A stretch of DNA of 64,000 bases from Tubulanus polymorphus (Eukaryota; Nemertea; Palaeonemertea; Tubulaniformes; Tubulanidae), in NCBI RefSeq assembly GCF_964204645.1, contig NC_134026.1, positions 6,634,001 to 6,698,000 of the forward strand, read 5' to 3'. This document shows positions 1 through 12,013 of the stretch, in pieces. Positions within the stretch are counted from its first letter, which is position 1, and every line of letters starts with the position of its first letter. The position numbers and the translations under genes are program-made. The notes under the pieces were generated by a model. That model saw only the letters and a program-made list of their open reading frames with translations, searched no databases and was not told the origin of the DNA.

Positions 1-691
1 AGCGGAGCTAAAAACTTCAATAAAGACTAACATACAGATTGTGTGAAGATACCCATGCCAAGATCAGTGTTCTCCAATGGGGATTTTAGAGAGGCAACCA
101 CCCCTGTTATATCTGCTGCCCCTGAATTTAATTTTCATCGAAGGTGACTCCAAACCACTGAGCAAAAGCTTTACAATTAAGCATCTGGCAACAACCAACA
201 GCATAAGGAGAACACTGCAGCAGGGCTAGTTACAGCCATAGCTTGATAGCCTGATCATCTTAGTTCGTACGGCTATCTGACAACTTTTCTTAAGATTTAA
301 CCATTTTTAAAAGCAAATCGCAACTGAACAACGTAGCATAAACTGGGCCCTGGTCTCGACTACGAATTGAGCCCTCTTTGACCTATAGATACATACAATT
401 TACAGCTGTTTTGATGCCCTTTTAAAGACAGAAACCTCAACAGACACTTTTATCATCAACATGAAAACATTTTATCGAATACAAAATTATCGACTAAAAA
501 TTGTCATATCCATCATAGTTAATCTCTTTAACTGAGATATTCTTATACGAAATGCAATCATACAATCTACATCAGTGACAATATAATAACATAGAACCAG
601 AAGCACCGTAGAAAGAATCCGTACAGAATGGCTAAAATATATTTTCTATAAAACAGCAGAAAAGATTTATTGTGAATGATTTTTCTAGGGT
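1..691. other. 3' flank of the membrane-protein gene
   Basis: AT-rich sequence without a supportable gene on either strand. It holds the likely 3'UTR/polyadenylation region of the neighbouring minus-strand gene at its right end. No repeat was recognised. Confidence 0.5.
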
Positions 692-3034
692 TTATTTCAT
701 CGTTCCCACTGCGTCGTCGTACGAAGGAGGAGCCATCGAAGGAGCTGTGGGCTGAGGAGCTCCAGGAGGAAGATAACTGAAAATACAGACATTGATAATC
801 ATTATCACAAACCGATTAGACATTATTACCCGTATTGAAACCTTGTGCTCATCAACATATTTCTGAGAACGAATAAATGCCAAGAAATACAGCAAATTCA
901 AAAATTGAAAATACAATTCACAAGATTCATAAAGCCATGGTTTTCAAATTGGCTAATGTCCAGATAGGTGGGACAACCATAATGCAGGCCCATAGCCAGC
1001 CAATTTTCATGGAAAGTGGAACTTTTTGTAAAGTGCCCATGCATCAGTCGGGTCCTGAGGGTACTCGCATGGAAAATTATTTTCTAAGTTCTAGCATGTT
1101 TGGGGTGAAAATTTTGAACGAAAACAAATGAAAAAGTGTTACCCATGAGTGAATCTTTTGAAATCGATGCTCAAATTTTCCGGCATCAGGACTTAACTTC
1201 ATCAATGAGCAGGGGATGAGGGTTGGTTGGAAGCCACACAGGCATGTTATGTACCGTAGATGACTTCGTAAATTGAATTGTAAATACAAATTGGGACTCA
1301 AAAACAGCAACAAATTTTCTTATGACCTTAACTGAATTCAACTAGTTCTCAAAGCGACAATATAAAGGATAATTTGTATGATTTGTAGAGGTTTATTATT
1401 ATGAGACTTACCTATTCTGTGCAGGATTATAAGGCGGAGGATAGTGAACTGGATCTACAGTAAACGGCAGTCCACCATTAGTTGCACTTGTATTATCAGT
1501 AGGTATCGGATAGGCTGAATCAGGAGGAGGGTAAGGACTATTTTGATATTGAGTTGTAGGAGGGTATTGCTGAGGTTGTGGCGGTCCGTATGGATTGTAC
1601 GCAGGTTGTGGTCCCGCTGGTCCGGTTATTACAGTAGTGGCACCCAACGTTCCAACACTGTTTTCCTGTTCAAAATACAAATAAAATTGCATAATTCAAC
1701 AAAATAAGTTCATATTCAGCTGCATCTTTTTATCTCCCTGATTTAGTACCATAACTTGTTGCCTATTCTAGATTTCTTCTTGCGATATCAAGAATCAATA
1801 ACTATGTAGCCATTCAAGGTTATATTTACAGATGCTGGGATATCGGATGATCTAAGCTACTATTCACCCCCAAACTTTTACTACGAGCCCCTGTGAGTTA
1901 GCCTTATAAGTAGAGCCATTCAGCTTCGAGTGAAACCTATAAGATCATAACCGTTCCACAGTACGTTTCACTCTACTCCGGTTTTGAAAATTACCTTATT
2001 CATCTAAGTAAAAATCCAAAAAAGAACCATGAAACAGGGTCCTGGGTACACTGGAACCTTATAATGAACTCGGATACAACGATTCATCGGATACAAAAAA
2101 TATAGAATTTCGTCCCAAGTAAGAACATTTGATTAATTTCACACCGGACATAACAAACTATCGGTTTAAACAAACATATTTTCTGGTCCCATGACATTCG
2201 CTGTAACAAGGTTCCACTGTATTTGGACTAGTCCCAGTATCTGGTTCCGAAATTTTGTTCAACTTGGTAGAGCTAAAAAAAGGTTCATTTCCAATGAAAC
2301 CCTCTCCAGGATTCAATTATCAGTTATCAGGTTAACATTTAGACCCAAGATTGAAAATGAACTAATTGTAACTTAACAGAGGTCAATAATAGCCGTGAAC
2401 CTGTAAAACCAGTAGTTCCATCAGATTAATAAGAATCGATTATTCGAACCTGAGCTGCTTGCATTTTCTTCTTAGTAACAATACACAGTATGATTCCGAT
2501 GACGAGGACACTGATACCAAAAAACAGAAGGATTGGACCGACAACCTTGTAGCCATTGTAACTGAAAACAAACAGTAAAATGACGACAAAATAATCCATG
2601 AATTACTACATGAATACAGTGAAACTTTCTTGTTGATGCCCTAAATGACAACACTTTGTAAATTGAATTCGAAATACAAATTTGGACAAATAATAGACAC
2701 AACTTCAGTAGTGTGACGATTTAACCGAGTTTGAATGTATGACATATTCTGATACTGACCTGCTATTGAAAAATGGATCGTCCCACGGACTTTGTCTGTT
2801 ATAACCCAATGCCGTTAACGTTATACCAGGAAATAGCAAGAACACACCGAACATGACGCACGCCACAGAACAGAATCCTATACACCCTGCAACCTGAAAA
2901 CTGCCTCCCCCAAAAGTTAACCCCCCTCCACCGCTGTGGTGATGTCTGCCATGTCTTCTTCCTCCTGTAAAGTGATGTCTTGCGTGGTGATGTGTCCTAT
3001 GGTGGGATCTGTGTCCACGGCTACGACGAGGCAT
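692..3034 (-). CDS. Four-exon two-pass membrane protein with PPxY-type tail
   Basis: Coding exons read leftward: 3034-2760, 2561-2450, 1665-1412 and 776-692. All junctions are GT/AG and the phases are compatible, giving 241 residues. The ATG at 3034 opens a His/Arg-rich cytosolic-looking stretch (MPRRSRGHRSHHRTHHHARH) followed by a Gly-rich linker. A first hydrophobic segment runs from about residue 52 (CIGFCSVACVMFGVFLLFPG). Exon 2 encodes a second one (VVGPILLFFGISVLVIGIIL) followed by KKK. Exons 3 and 4 encode a Pro/Tyr/Gln-rich tail with a PPPY motif near the end of exon 3 and PPSY near the C-terminus; such motifs bind WW domains of NEDD4-type ubiquitin ligases. The architecture suggests a small endosomal or plasma-membrane adaptor, but I do not recognise the family. 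AATAAA overlaps the stop codon, and another lies at 672-667. Confidence 0.8.
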
Positions 3035-3087
3035 TTTGATATATCAGACCTAGTAGGGTTAAAAAAGAGTATCAAACAATCAGATAG

Positions 3088-3184
3088 TCAATAACCTGTC
3101 AGTGATTTAATAGTTTCACAATCGCATATTTTCACTGGTATAAGCAGCCCATCCGATTAGCTTACCACCAACGATTAGGTAACT
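3088..3184. repeat. Short dispersed repeat, about 90 bp, copy 1
   Basis: Related sequence occurs at 3596-3699 and 11855-11939. Shared blocks are the start AACCTGT, the middle GTTTCACAATCG..ATATTTTCAC, and the end CTTACCACCAACGATTAGG. The termini of the best copy (AGTAACCT and AGGTAACT) are nearly inverted, as in a very small MITE. It lies just upstream of the membrane-protein start codon, so it could affect that promoter. Confidence 0.55.
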
Positions 3185-3595
3185 AACTAACAATCAGACT
3201 GAGAGGCTTCTATTCACAAGTGAGAAGCCACAGCCTCTGCATCGGGATCCGCGCAATTATTCCAATGCTGAGCAGACGGTGGCACGTGCTACTGTCGCAA
3301 AAATCTCGTGCCCTCTTTCTCATGCCCAAAGTAGAAAGGGGCACATTGATTTTAAACAAAAAGCACATAATTCTTCATGATTTTGTCTTTATTTCCTGGA
3401 AACTACATCTCAATGCAGTTAATTTGCTAGAAAGCACTTCGTGTCAGGACTTAAATTGCTCGGAAATCCCAGCAAAAAGGCAGATTTTCAAAATTTCAGA
3501 ATGCCCTTTTTATTTCAAAACGCCATTTTTCTTTCAAAATGCCATTTCTATAAGTTGCGCTACCCTCGACAGTGGTCCCTGAATCCGCCCTAGTC

Positions 3596-3699
3596 AGTAA
3601 CCTGTTTGTGGTTAAGTTTCACAATCGGATATTTTCACAAACCACAAGGTTTAAGCACATCCAATTATAGAAAGCTTACCACCAATGATTAGAACTAAC
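3596..3699. repeat. Short dispersed repeat, about 90 bp, copy 2
   Basis: Second copy of the repeat at 3088-3184, in the same orientation, with a short insertion in the middle (AACCACAAGGTTTAAG). The right end is less conserved. Confidence 0.55.
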
Positions 3700-3874
3700 T
3701 ATAGAGACGGAGCAGTGGAGTGAGAGACCAGGCCCTGGCCAGCACAGGCACTGTGTGTGGTGGCAGCAGTATCACTAATCAGTAATTAAGTAGGTCTATC
3801 TTGATTTTTAGTTAATTTCATATTCGATATTCATGAACATTTTGGTTTCCATAGACAAGTGGCTGTCTAATATC

Positions 3875-4069
3875 AATTAGTCGACAAAAACCCACAATAA
3901 AAAATAAAAACTATTTGATAGTAGTTAGTTTGACGTTTCGACTCAAATCTATGAGCCATTTTCAAAAACTGTTTTTGAAAATGGCTGGCTCATAGAAACG
4001 ACAACGTCAAACTAACTTTCAAAATTCAAATAGTTTTTATTTTTTATTGTGGGTTTTTGTCGACTAATT
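3875..4069. mobile_element. Foldback element with about 90-bp inverted arms
   Basis: The left arm starts AATTAGTCGACAAAAACCCA and the right arm ends with its reverse complement. The arms match over almost their whole length, including the AT-rich part and the GAGCCATTTTCAAAAAC centre. The element is essentially all inverted repeat with a tiny loop and no coding capacity, as in a non-autonomous foldback or MITE-like element. DNA or RNA from it would form a long hairpin. Confidence 0.75.
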
Positions 4070-4644
4070 CATGAACATCATTTAGATAGCTTTCTTGAAT
4101 AGTAACTTTCTTACTAAAGTAACTTACTACTGCGACAGAATTTAAATTATCATTTACCCGTTACTTGACGATTGTTGTTGCTTTTTTATCACAAAAATGA
4201 CAAGAATTCTGAACGGAAGTAAACATTTAGCTCCACACGACCTTTTAGTTAAAGTACAAGTATCGCTCGCAAGTCGAAATTTGGGTTCGATTCCTGAATT
4301 CATAATGCAGATATATGGAATTCTGCAAGGGTCATACGACTTACGACTTACGTTTTACAAAATACATTTAACGACTTACTACTTCCTTCAAGATGTTACG
4401 ACCTACGTTTTACGAGTTACATCTTACATCGAGCATGAAGGCGCGTTATTCAACCGGACTTCGTCTTCGATAGATTTCGCTCTGAAATAAATGGCAATTA
4501 ATTGCAGCTGTCAACTGAACGATTGCTCTCATTAGTATTTTCTATAGTGTTTTATTCAAATGTATATATCATCCATCCTCGCTTGCCAGGGGTCCAGTAT
4601 CACTCCCAAACTCGCTTCCACCAGCCCCCTGGCCTCACGAAGCG

Positions 4645-4900
4645 TAATTTCATTACTGGCGCTGTTGCGCATGACGTCATATATCGATTTGCGAAATACT
4701 TCCTTGTTCGGTAAAACGTTCGCTGATTGGTCCATTTAACGGGAAAACCAACAGAAGTCTACTGTCGGTTTGTTACAAGCGCTGTGATTGGTACGACCGG
4801 ATTCTGGTCGGCTAGTAACGACTCCAACGACTCGTGAGGTCAAGGGGTTCGGAGTACAGCTTTAGCGTAGTGGGTTCGAATCCCTTGACGGGTGAAGATG
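4645..4900 (+). repeat. Dispersed repeat with CRE, CCAAT and tRNA-like B box
   Basis: A related copy lies in inverted orientation at 21982-22190. Shared parts are TTACTGGCGCT, TGACGTCAT, GCTGATTGG, GTTACAAGCGCTGTGATTGG, and the end GGTTCGAATCCCTTGACGGG. The right end contains GGTTCGAATCC (4873-4883), a perfect pol III B-box pattern, so this may be a tRNA-derived head or a relic. The left part has a palindromic CRE and two inverted CCAAT boxes. Element class is not determined. Confidence 0.5.
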
Positions 4901-7900
4901 TATATCACCATGCATATAGTCTAAGATCTAAGTTGTGTTTGTTCATTTAAACAATTAGTTTATTATGTTGTAAATTTTCTATGTGTAATAATCTGTAAAT
5001 CATGTGTTCTCCGGGTCTGAGTGTAAATAAATAGATATATAAATGAATAAATTGTAACCGAATAGGCCAGGCACAGTAACCGACTGGCTCTCCGGGCCAG
5101 ATTTTTCTCACAACGGCTGCGCCAGACAATATACCGCCGCTCAGTACTGGTCTACAGCTTGGCCTCCCTAACGCACGGGCCGGGCCAAATAACTTCGTCG
5201 GAGATCCCCTCTACACGTCGTGCCTCCTATCGATTCTAGGTGGGTCTTCGGGTCCAATCGTCCTTAACTTGAAGGCGATCATCAACAACTCGGAATCCTT
5301 TCTTTCCATGGTAGCGCGTCCTCGTTCCAAGGTTGTTCCCGAAACAGGTCGAACTGACTCAGACTCAGATATCCACTCAAAATAAGACATAAGACCGTTA
5401 TTCGTGAAAAATTAACGATTGCCATGTTTATTCAGCTCAACAACGGATTAAAAGAACAGGGTGTTGCTCGTCACTCAAGATCAAAGCAATCTCCCAATAC
5501 TCGTAATAAAATATGTGTACTCTCGAAAATCCCCAGGAACAAGGGACGTTTATAACATTTATAACTGGCCCTTAGGCATAACGACGGCTCGTAGAACTAA
5601 TCATGTTCCACGGATATAATATTGTACGATGGCGCGATTAGGCTCACACCCAAAAATGAGAGAGAGAGAGAGAAAAAGGGGGGGGGTTTGAACTATGAGA
5701 GTCAAATAATTAAAAGGCTTGAGTCCGAAGCGGAAATGTCGGTGACGATGAGCAGATCCCAATATCTGAACCCGGCCAAGGACCGACTCGATAATGCCTC
5801 CTCTTGAACTACCACTACAGGGATTCTTCATCTTGGTTGGAATTCGCCTTCACTGGTGGTCCGACGCAGGGACTGATCAGTTCCCTGGTCCGCCCTTCTT
5901 TCTTCGGGACACTCATCTCTGGTCCTCTTAGGCAGTAAGACATCAAGGGGAGACTTGGTTTCGACCTGGACTACCACTGGCAGCATGGTTGATCGTCACC
6001 CGACAAATTCCGAAACTCAAGGGGGGTCAAGTGACCCAACGAAATAAAATACCGTCAAAAAATGATATTCCCTCACCCTTCTCTCTCAACTCAGTTTTAA
6101 GGAAAATACTAAGGACCGCACGCGAAATCGCCCGCGGAAATAAATGCAACGAGGCCTAGGCGACCCCGAATAAAATTCGACTCTACAACGATGCATTGCA
6201 TAAATGGTTGAAACGCGAGGCGGATATAGCCGAAACGGTTAGGTCCCGCCGGCGCATTACTAAAGTCAAACGGCTTAGCTGCCCGATTATCTTCTAACTC
6301 GAATTATAACTCAAGCGTGAGGTATTTCGAGCGACTGGGAGACAGAGAGGAATAGTCCTCGCTGTGCCCCAGTCCCAGCATCACAATGATGTGGAAACTC
6401 GTTAGAATAATACCTAATGTCCGTATTTTAATACTAGAGGGATCGATCGTCGATCGATAATACTTCTCGTGGAATAGGACGGGTAATGCCCCATGATTAA
6501 GGCGATTAATGCTTAAGGAGGGGAGGGAAGAAATCGGCGACAGTGCCAGCACCCGACTGGAACTCAGTCTCTGCAGATTCTCGTCTAACGGCTGACCGGC
6601 AGACCCCATTCTTCGTTCTCTTCGCTTTTCCGTGGACCAATATACCATTCCCGTAGGTGGTCAAACCATCGACATCAGACGTCCTCTCCGGACCCGGCAA
6701 ATCCCGTAGGCGGCTGAACCATCCGCACCAATAACCCTCGTCGTCTTCAATAGCCTAGCTATCTGGACCGTCAACGGACTGAGACCAAAATAACCTACCC
6801 AAACCAGTCACAAAATCCACCAAAAATCGCCAAAATCCACCCACCCGGGACGGGAATTACCTTCGGTAGAGCTTTAAACAAGGGCTGTCGTTGGAGACGA
6901 CCTAATAGTATCGCAGTGATGATTGGCGAATACTACAGAAGTTTAGAATAACATGGCGGGCCGGGGACAATCAGGACCTCGCGGCACGGAAACAATAACA
7001 AATACCAATAATAAAAGCAACGTAATTCAATCACATCCCCCCGAGGAAAGGAAACCCGGTCCCCGTCGGGACGCGGGAGGTAGGCCTACAACTTGCTTAC
7101 ATTGTAACTTGGAATATAGTATTCGTTGGTTAGAGAGAGCTAAATTGAACCATGCGAGTGGTCGACGCTCAGGTCAGAATCCCAAACTAACGCGCTGCCC
7201 GCCTTATATAGGGCTCGTTGTCCCCGCGTTGTCCTGATTGGCTACCCGCCTTTGTCCCCGCTACGCTCCAATAGGTTGAAAATCACGTGGTACGGCGTGA
7301 CGTCACGATCACGCGTGACTGACCGCCGTCCACGACGTCGCTCGATCGGAACCTACAAGCATAGATTTATTTATACGAACTCCGGTCCGAGTCGAGCATT
7401 AAAAACTCCGAAAAGAAAAAGATTTATTATCAAGAGAATATTTAACTTCCAATTAGTTACAAAAAAATGTAGTTCACCGAAAGAGGGAGCACTCAAGCGG
7501 TCGGCACCGCGGAGTACCAAATTGAACCGGCCCGAATCCGGGCGCTACTCGACTTCACTAGAGCGGAATTCATATGTCACAATATAACATCGTTAGGATA
7601 TAAATACGAACGTATTGGTAAGAAGATTTAAGACGTACTGATGTGCTTTAAGTGCATTTTGATTTCTTTGAACTACTGGTTCCGCCGAATAGTTATAAGA
7701 CGGTAAGACAACATAGTCTGAGTAAAATCCCCCAACGAACACAACTCGACTGGACGCGAGCTGAGTTCGTCCCGCAACGCAGTAAGAAAGGTAACCAGGT
7801 TATAAACGGGAATAAAGGATAAGGAAATTTAATAATTGGTGCTATTTTAAGGATCTATAAATATTAGACGCTATCTGTGGCGATACATGAGGGATTCAAA

Positions 7901-8110
7901 ACTGGCGCTCTGGCCCGGTTATAAAACTGCTATGCAGGCAAGAAAGTGATTTAAATTTGGCGCCTATAACATCATCACGGAATTTCCGCTACAAAATAAA
8001 CTAAGCGGATGTCCCGAGTTCGAACCCAGTAGGCCTAATAGACTGGTTACCGGTCTCTATATTCAATTAGAATATTGAATGGGACGGACAACCAGTCTAA
8101 CCCAGTAACT
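4901..8110. other. Unassigned region with scattered low-complexity DNA
   Basis: No ORF here gives a recognisable protein. It contains a GA/G tract near 5657-5690, promoter-like motifs at 7202-7305, and a short imperfect hairpin at about 8040-8098 (GACTGGTTACC against its inverted end). CpG content is higher than in the flanks between about 5.8 and 7.5 kb. This could be a decayed retroelement, but no diagnostic domain was found. Confidence 0.35.
7202..7305 (-). promoter_or_regulatory. Promoter-like cluster: CRE, E-box, CCAAT, TATA
   Basis: Read leftward on the minus strand, the order is TGACGTCA (7305-7298), CACGTG (7289-7284), an inverted CCAAT at 7272-7268, CCAAT at 7241-7237, then TATATAAGG near 7210-7202. 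The order and spacing resemble a compact pol II promoter firing leftward from about 7170. No recognised gene follows, so it may belong to a decayed retroelement. The CRE and CCAAT content resembles the repeat at 4645-4900. Confidence 0.3.
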
Positions 8111-8250
8111 GCAGCTGATTCAGTGGTCCTGACCTGATGCTGAAAAGATGATGTACCTGGGTGTCGCAGGTTCGAAGCCAAATAACTGATACTGATTCAG
8201 AATGATCTTGTAGTGATGCTGAATAGAAGATAGGTGTCCGACGGGGATAT

Positions 8251-8279
8251 CAATACGAATACGAATACGAATACGAATA
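8251..8279 (+). repeat. Hexanucleotide microsatellite (ATACGA)n
   Basis: About five tandem copies of ATACGA. No function is inferred. Confidence 0.85.
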
Positions 8280-8455
8280 TTTATTATACTCCAACCATTC
8301 CCATGGTATATGGCGGAGAAAGCAGTATTCACATTATATTATACAAAAACAGTAGATAAAAGCACTTTGAAACATAAAAAACGTTATTTACAACATACTT
8401 TTTACACACTACCGGCGGGATCTATATACATCAAGATTCCAAAAGGTATCTAAAT

Positions 8456-8641
8456 TTAGGTAACTTTCACACAGAATTCGGTAAGTAATTTACAGTCAAA
8501 AATGAAATGTAGTTCGTCGCCTAAAATGTTACAGGTGGGGCATAATCTATCGGTTCTCGGTAGATGGAGGTTTGGCAATTTATTTACAGGTAAGAGATAA
8601 GACCCAATCCAGAACTGGAATAAACCGGTCACTGTCATCAA
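8456..8641 (-). pseudogene. LINE-type polyprotein C-terminal fragment
   Basis: The leftward frame contains LHLPRTDRLCPTC followed by LGDELHFIFDCKLL. This CxxC...HxxxxC pattern is typical of the zinc-binding region after the RT/RNase H region of non-LTR retrotransposons. Only about 60 codons are open and no full RT precedes them, so this is a truncated relic. Confidence 0.5.
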
Positions 8642-9042
8642 GTCGATTTATATAGTTTTCAAATTTAATATCCTTCTTATATTGTCTAGAATTAATGTTA
8701 TAACGGGTTATTATTTAGCCTAAATTCTGTCTCTTGCACATGCTGATCACGGAGTATACGGTGTAATTGTTTTGGAGAAGTCCTAGAGTTTACCATAGAT
8801 TATTGTGTCCAGATATACGAAAGGCCACAGTCATCAAAAGTTTTCTTAATAAATAACATCAAGAAATACAAATCAAAAGATCTTATAGAGAATTGAACTA
8901 AGTTGGTTTACTGCGCGTAGCGAAAAAGTCTTCAATATCGTTTAAGAATAGGTAAATAAGATACGTGATAGATTTTCACCTTATCTTAAACCTCTATCTG
9001 CAGCAAAATATTGTGATGTGTTACCGTTAAGATTTCTGACGT

Positions 9043-9275
9043 GATCGCCATCTATTGGAATTTGGCTGAACCGACTAGACAGCTCTTATTTCTCACCGAC
9101 TTTTCTTGAATTTGCTGAAATCACACTCGCCATCTGATGGATTTATATGTAACTACAGTCTAATGATGGTTATATCCACCAGATGGCGAGTGTGATTTTC
9201 ACGGATTAAAGAAGAGTCAGCGAGACAAGTAAGAGCAGTCTAGACAGTTCAGCCAAATTCCAATAGATGGCGATC
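9043..9275. mobile_element. Foldback element with long inverted arms
   Basis: The left end GATCGCCATCTATTGGAATT matches the reverse complement of the right end. The arms extend over about 90 bp, including an inner CACTCGCCATCTG block matched by CAGATGGCGAGTG. There is no coding content. It looks like a non-autonomous foldback element. Confidence 0.75.
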
Positions 9276-9580
9276 ATAGCATCATTGCTAAACCTGGGTT
9301 CGAATCCAGAAATCACTGCTTCCGATTTTAAGTCCTGATGCTGGATAGATGAACAGGGGTGCCCGTGTTCGATCCTTGAGTAGACAGCAACAGCAACATT
9401 GTCTATTTATTTCGCATTATTTTACAAAACTTTTTAACAATTGCTTATTTATTTTACGAAGGCATTTTAATTTAAAACGAAAATAACGTAAGTCATCACA
9501 AGATGCTTTCACTTTCTGCTTTAAGAAGTAAAAACACACCCGCCTTGTTGAGAAAGTATTTGGTATTGCATCAATTGAAA

Positions 9581-9653
9581 CCTCGCATACCAGGGTAAGA
9601 ATCCTCGCGTGCCAGGGTACGAATCATCGCGTGCCAGGGTAAGAATCCTCGCG
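9581..9653 (+). repeat. 22-bp tandem repeat, three copies
   Basis: The unit CCTCGCGTGCCAGGGTAAGA (plus AT) recurs at 9581, 9603 and 9625 with a partial fourth at 9647. Confidence 0.85.
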
Positions 9654-9835
9654 AGGGGGCTACACGCGATGTGCCGAACTACAGTTTCACGAACACGATC
9701 AACTTTTTAACTAAATTTTGTGAAGAAATCAATGTGTGTTTAAGCGACAATTGAGGACAAGTCTCACAAAAGATCAACCCCTGGGAAGGCCAAGTAGTAG
9801 ACCTGTTCTTTGTAGTTCTTAGGCTAAACAAAAGT

Positions 9836-10024
9836 GATACCTTGTTTCTCCGCAGCGGCCGGGTCATTTTTGTAAAATATAAAATTTATAAACAGTTCAT
9901 TTCTATAGCGGCCGGGTCTGTTATGGTGAAATTGATCACGATTTTAAAAAAAGTAATGTATAGGGTAGGTAGGCAGCCGGCCGGGTCAACATTTAAGCTC
10001 AGCAGAGCGGAGAAACAAGGTATC
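9836..10024. mobile_element. MITE-like element with 18-bp perfect inverted ends
   Basis: The ends are GATACCTTGTTTCTCCGC and its exact reverse complement at 10007-10024. The interior has three GGCCGGGTC boxes (around 9857, 9911 and 9978). No coding content. No convincing target-site duplication was seen. Confidence 0.6.
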
Positions 10025-11515
10025 AATTTTTTTGGCCTTATGTTAATCGTATCTGTGAAACAGTACTACTACCCTAGTACGAGGATTTGGGTTTTTGATG
10101 CGAGGGCTTCAGCTTTTTTTAGACGCTGCAGTTTCGCACACTAACTAAATGGCGAGTACGGCATTGTATTCAGTTCGAGTCCAGTTTCACGAAGAAAGGA
10201 TGAATCAATTTAAGAGTTAAGCTATGTTCATGAAACTGGGTCCACGTGAACCGTTTCACATAACCGGTACAAACGGTCAACCGCAATTGAATGTTTGAAC
10301 GCAATTGGTTTGTGAAACTGGACCCTCGGCTCAATTTCTTAAAAAACTTTACTCAATTCGAGTTAACCGCCTCAATAAATGAGTAAAATCATTGCTATGA
10401 AACTGAACCAGTGGGATGTGACGCACTTAGTGTGAAAATGCTGGCGTCTGTATTCATAATTAGAACAACACAGACAATTCATCTTTATTTCAAATAAAAC
10501 AGTAACGTTAGTTCGCACGAAATATTATAGTCCCGTAAAGAAAACCTGTCGATATTTCAACTTTTTGGTTTCAATGATTGTGGGACTTAACAGTCATACA
10601 AAAATGTCCATTTAACAAAAAAATAATGCCCATTTACTATATCACACAAGTTTAAAAATTTACAAATTCAAGTTTTGGTTTCATTGATTGAGTGACTTAA
10701 AATATGTCCATTTACAGTATACATGTGTATCATAAAAATCTAATACAAAACCAGACCAATGAAACCGGGTCCCGAGGTACAAACAATTACAAACTAATGC
10801 AGTTACATGGAGTGCGTAAATTATCTCATGCCCTTGATCCATCTCAGAAAGCCCATCATTAGGGTTTTCTCTAATTCCCTCAATTGTGATTACGGTAGCT
10901 TGGCGAGGCAGAAAACCCATTATCGTTGCTTTGCAGCTATATTCAATCCAAAATTAAACTAAATAATTTTCAGTAAAAATTAAAACGGACTTTACACAAA
11001 TTTAAAAGGTTTAGAATACAAGACGATGGTCTCTAGAGAAACTCCTAAATGTTAAGTCTGAAGAAATAACTAAAACAGGGAAAAATAGAGAGGGAAAAAT
11101 AAGTTAATTGAGAAAAGTAAAGCTGGAGGGTGTTAAGTGCTTAGGTTGATAAGTTTTGTTATTTTAGGCATAGGTTGTTCTAGTTATTTCTTCATTTCGT
11201 TTAATTATTTTTTTAATTCAGATTCTTGATAAATAAATTACGCCTCTAAACTTTTAAATTTGCATATTGCGGGATTTAAATATATTCTATGCTCGAGTCA
11301 GGCAAAATCTACGTTACAGCTTTGAGAGACAAATCATGGGATAACTCTATTGTTTTTATGGATATGTGATACGCAGTCCATGAAACCATCACATACAGAA
11401 CAACAGTGGCCTACCCGTGCCGGCCAGCACAATATAATACCGGTAATATATTTGACTTTAAACTTTAAAATTGCAGATCTCAGAAGTGGCAGCATATCAA
11501 TCTCCAGGTAGATGG
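10025..11515. other. Non-coding AT-rich stretch
   Basis: From 10190 to 10420 there are degenerate sequences of the type GTTTCACGAA / TTCATGAAACTGGGTCCA that recur in several introns and spacers of the window. A 79-codon leftward frame (10920-10681) runs into one of these repeats, so I do not call it. Otherwise nothing is recognised. Confidence 0.4.
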
Positions 11516-11560
11516 CTAGTCCCTGTCTCTGTCAAATGGCATAATTGTCCCCACTTTGTC
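11516..11560 (-). CDS. Candidate terminal coding exon (DKVGTIMPFDRDRD, stop)
   Basis: A strong acceptor (TTTTCTCTCTTATTTTAG) precedes 14 in-frame codons and TAG. The charged ending looks natural, but no phase-compatible upstream exon was found before the mobile-element island begins at 11.84 kb. It may be the last exon of a gene interrupted or spread by those insertions, or a chance match. Confidence 0.22.
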   Translation of the reverse strand, partial: DKVGTIMPFDRDRD

Positions 11561-11854
11561 CTAAAATAAGAGAGAAAACTGCAAATATTACATCCAAAAT
11601 GTTCGATTGAATTAACTATGAAGTGGGAATTGTATTCATGAAATATTTCGGACACTAGAATTTATAATTACCTTATTAAATTCTAGACAATTCAACACCA
11701 TTATTCACTCTTTGATCAGTTTTCAAATTGTTCTATTGGACAAATTTCATGCTGCAATAAATCATTATACTATGAAAAGAATTAGCAATGTATTAAGAAA
11801 ATTATAGCAGTCAGAAATTGGGGCTAAATTCTATAAGTACTCTAGTAGCTCATG

Positions 11855-11939
11855 AGTAACCTGTCTGTGGTTTAGTTTCACGATTGGATATTTTCATACA
11901 TCCGATTATAAAAAGCTTACCACCAACGATTAGGTAACT
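11855..11939. repeat. Short dispersed repeat, about 90 bp, copy 3
   Basis: Third copy of the repeat at 3088-3184. Its ends AGTAACCT and AGGTAACT are clear because the intact sister arm at 22.86-22.88 kb shows the sequence without it. This proves it is a discrete mobile insertion. Confidence 0.65.
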
Positions 11940-12013
11940 AGGGGTTTTTGTATATGCACTTTCAGGTCCAGAGTTTAACTCTTCAGAAATCAAATAATTA
12001 GAGGTCTAAAAAA

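Noticed and set aside
4836-4900. tRNA gene suggested by GGTTCGAATCC
   Set aside because: No full cloverleaf with A box and acceptor stem could be drawn. It is part of a dispersed repeat. The similar B-box matches near 7990, 8170 and 9300 were dismissed for the same reason.
6953-7587. Two plus-strand frames (94 and 111 codons) in the CpG-richer region
   Set aside because: No recognisable domain, and the second runs through the promoter-like motifs on the opposite strand.
10681-10920. 79-codon leftward frame starting MGFLPRQATV
   Set aside because: The start looks protein-like, but the second half is the common GGACCCGGTTTCATTGG repeat and no splice partner was found.
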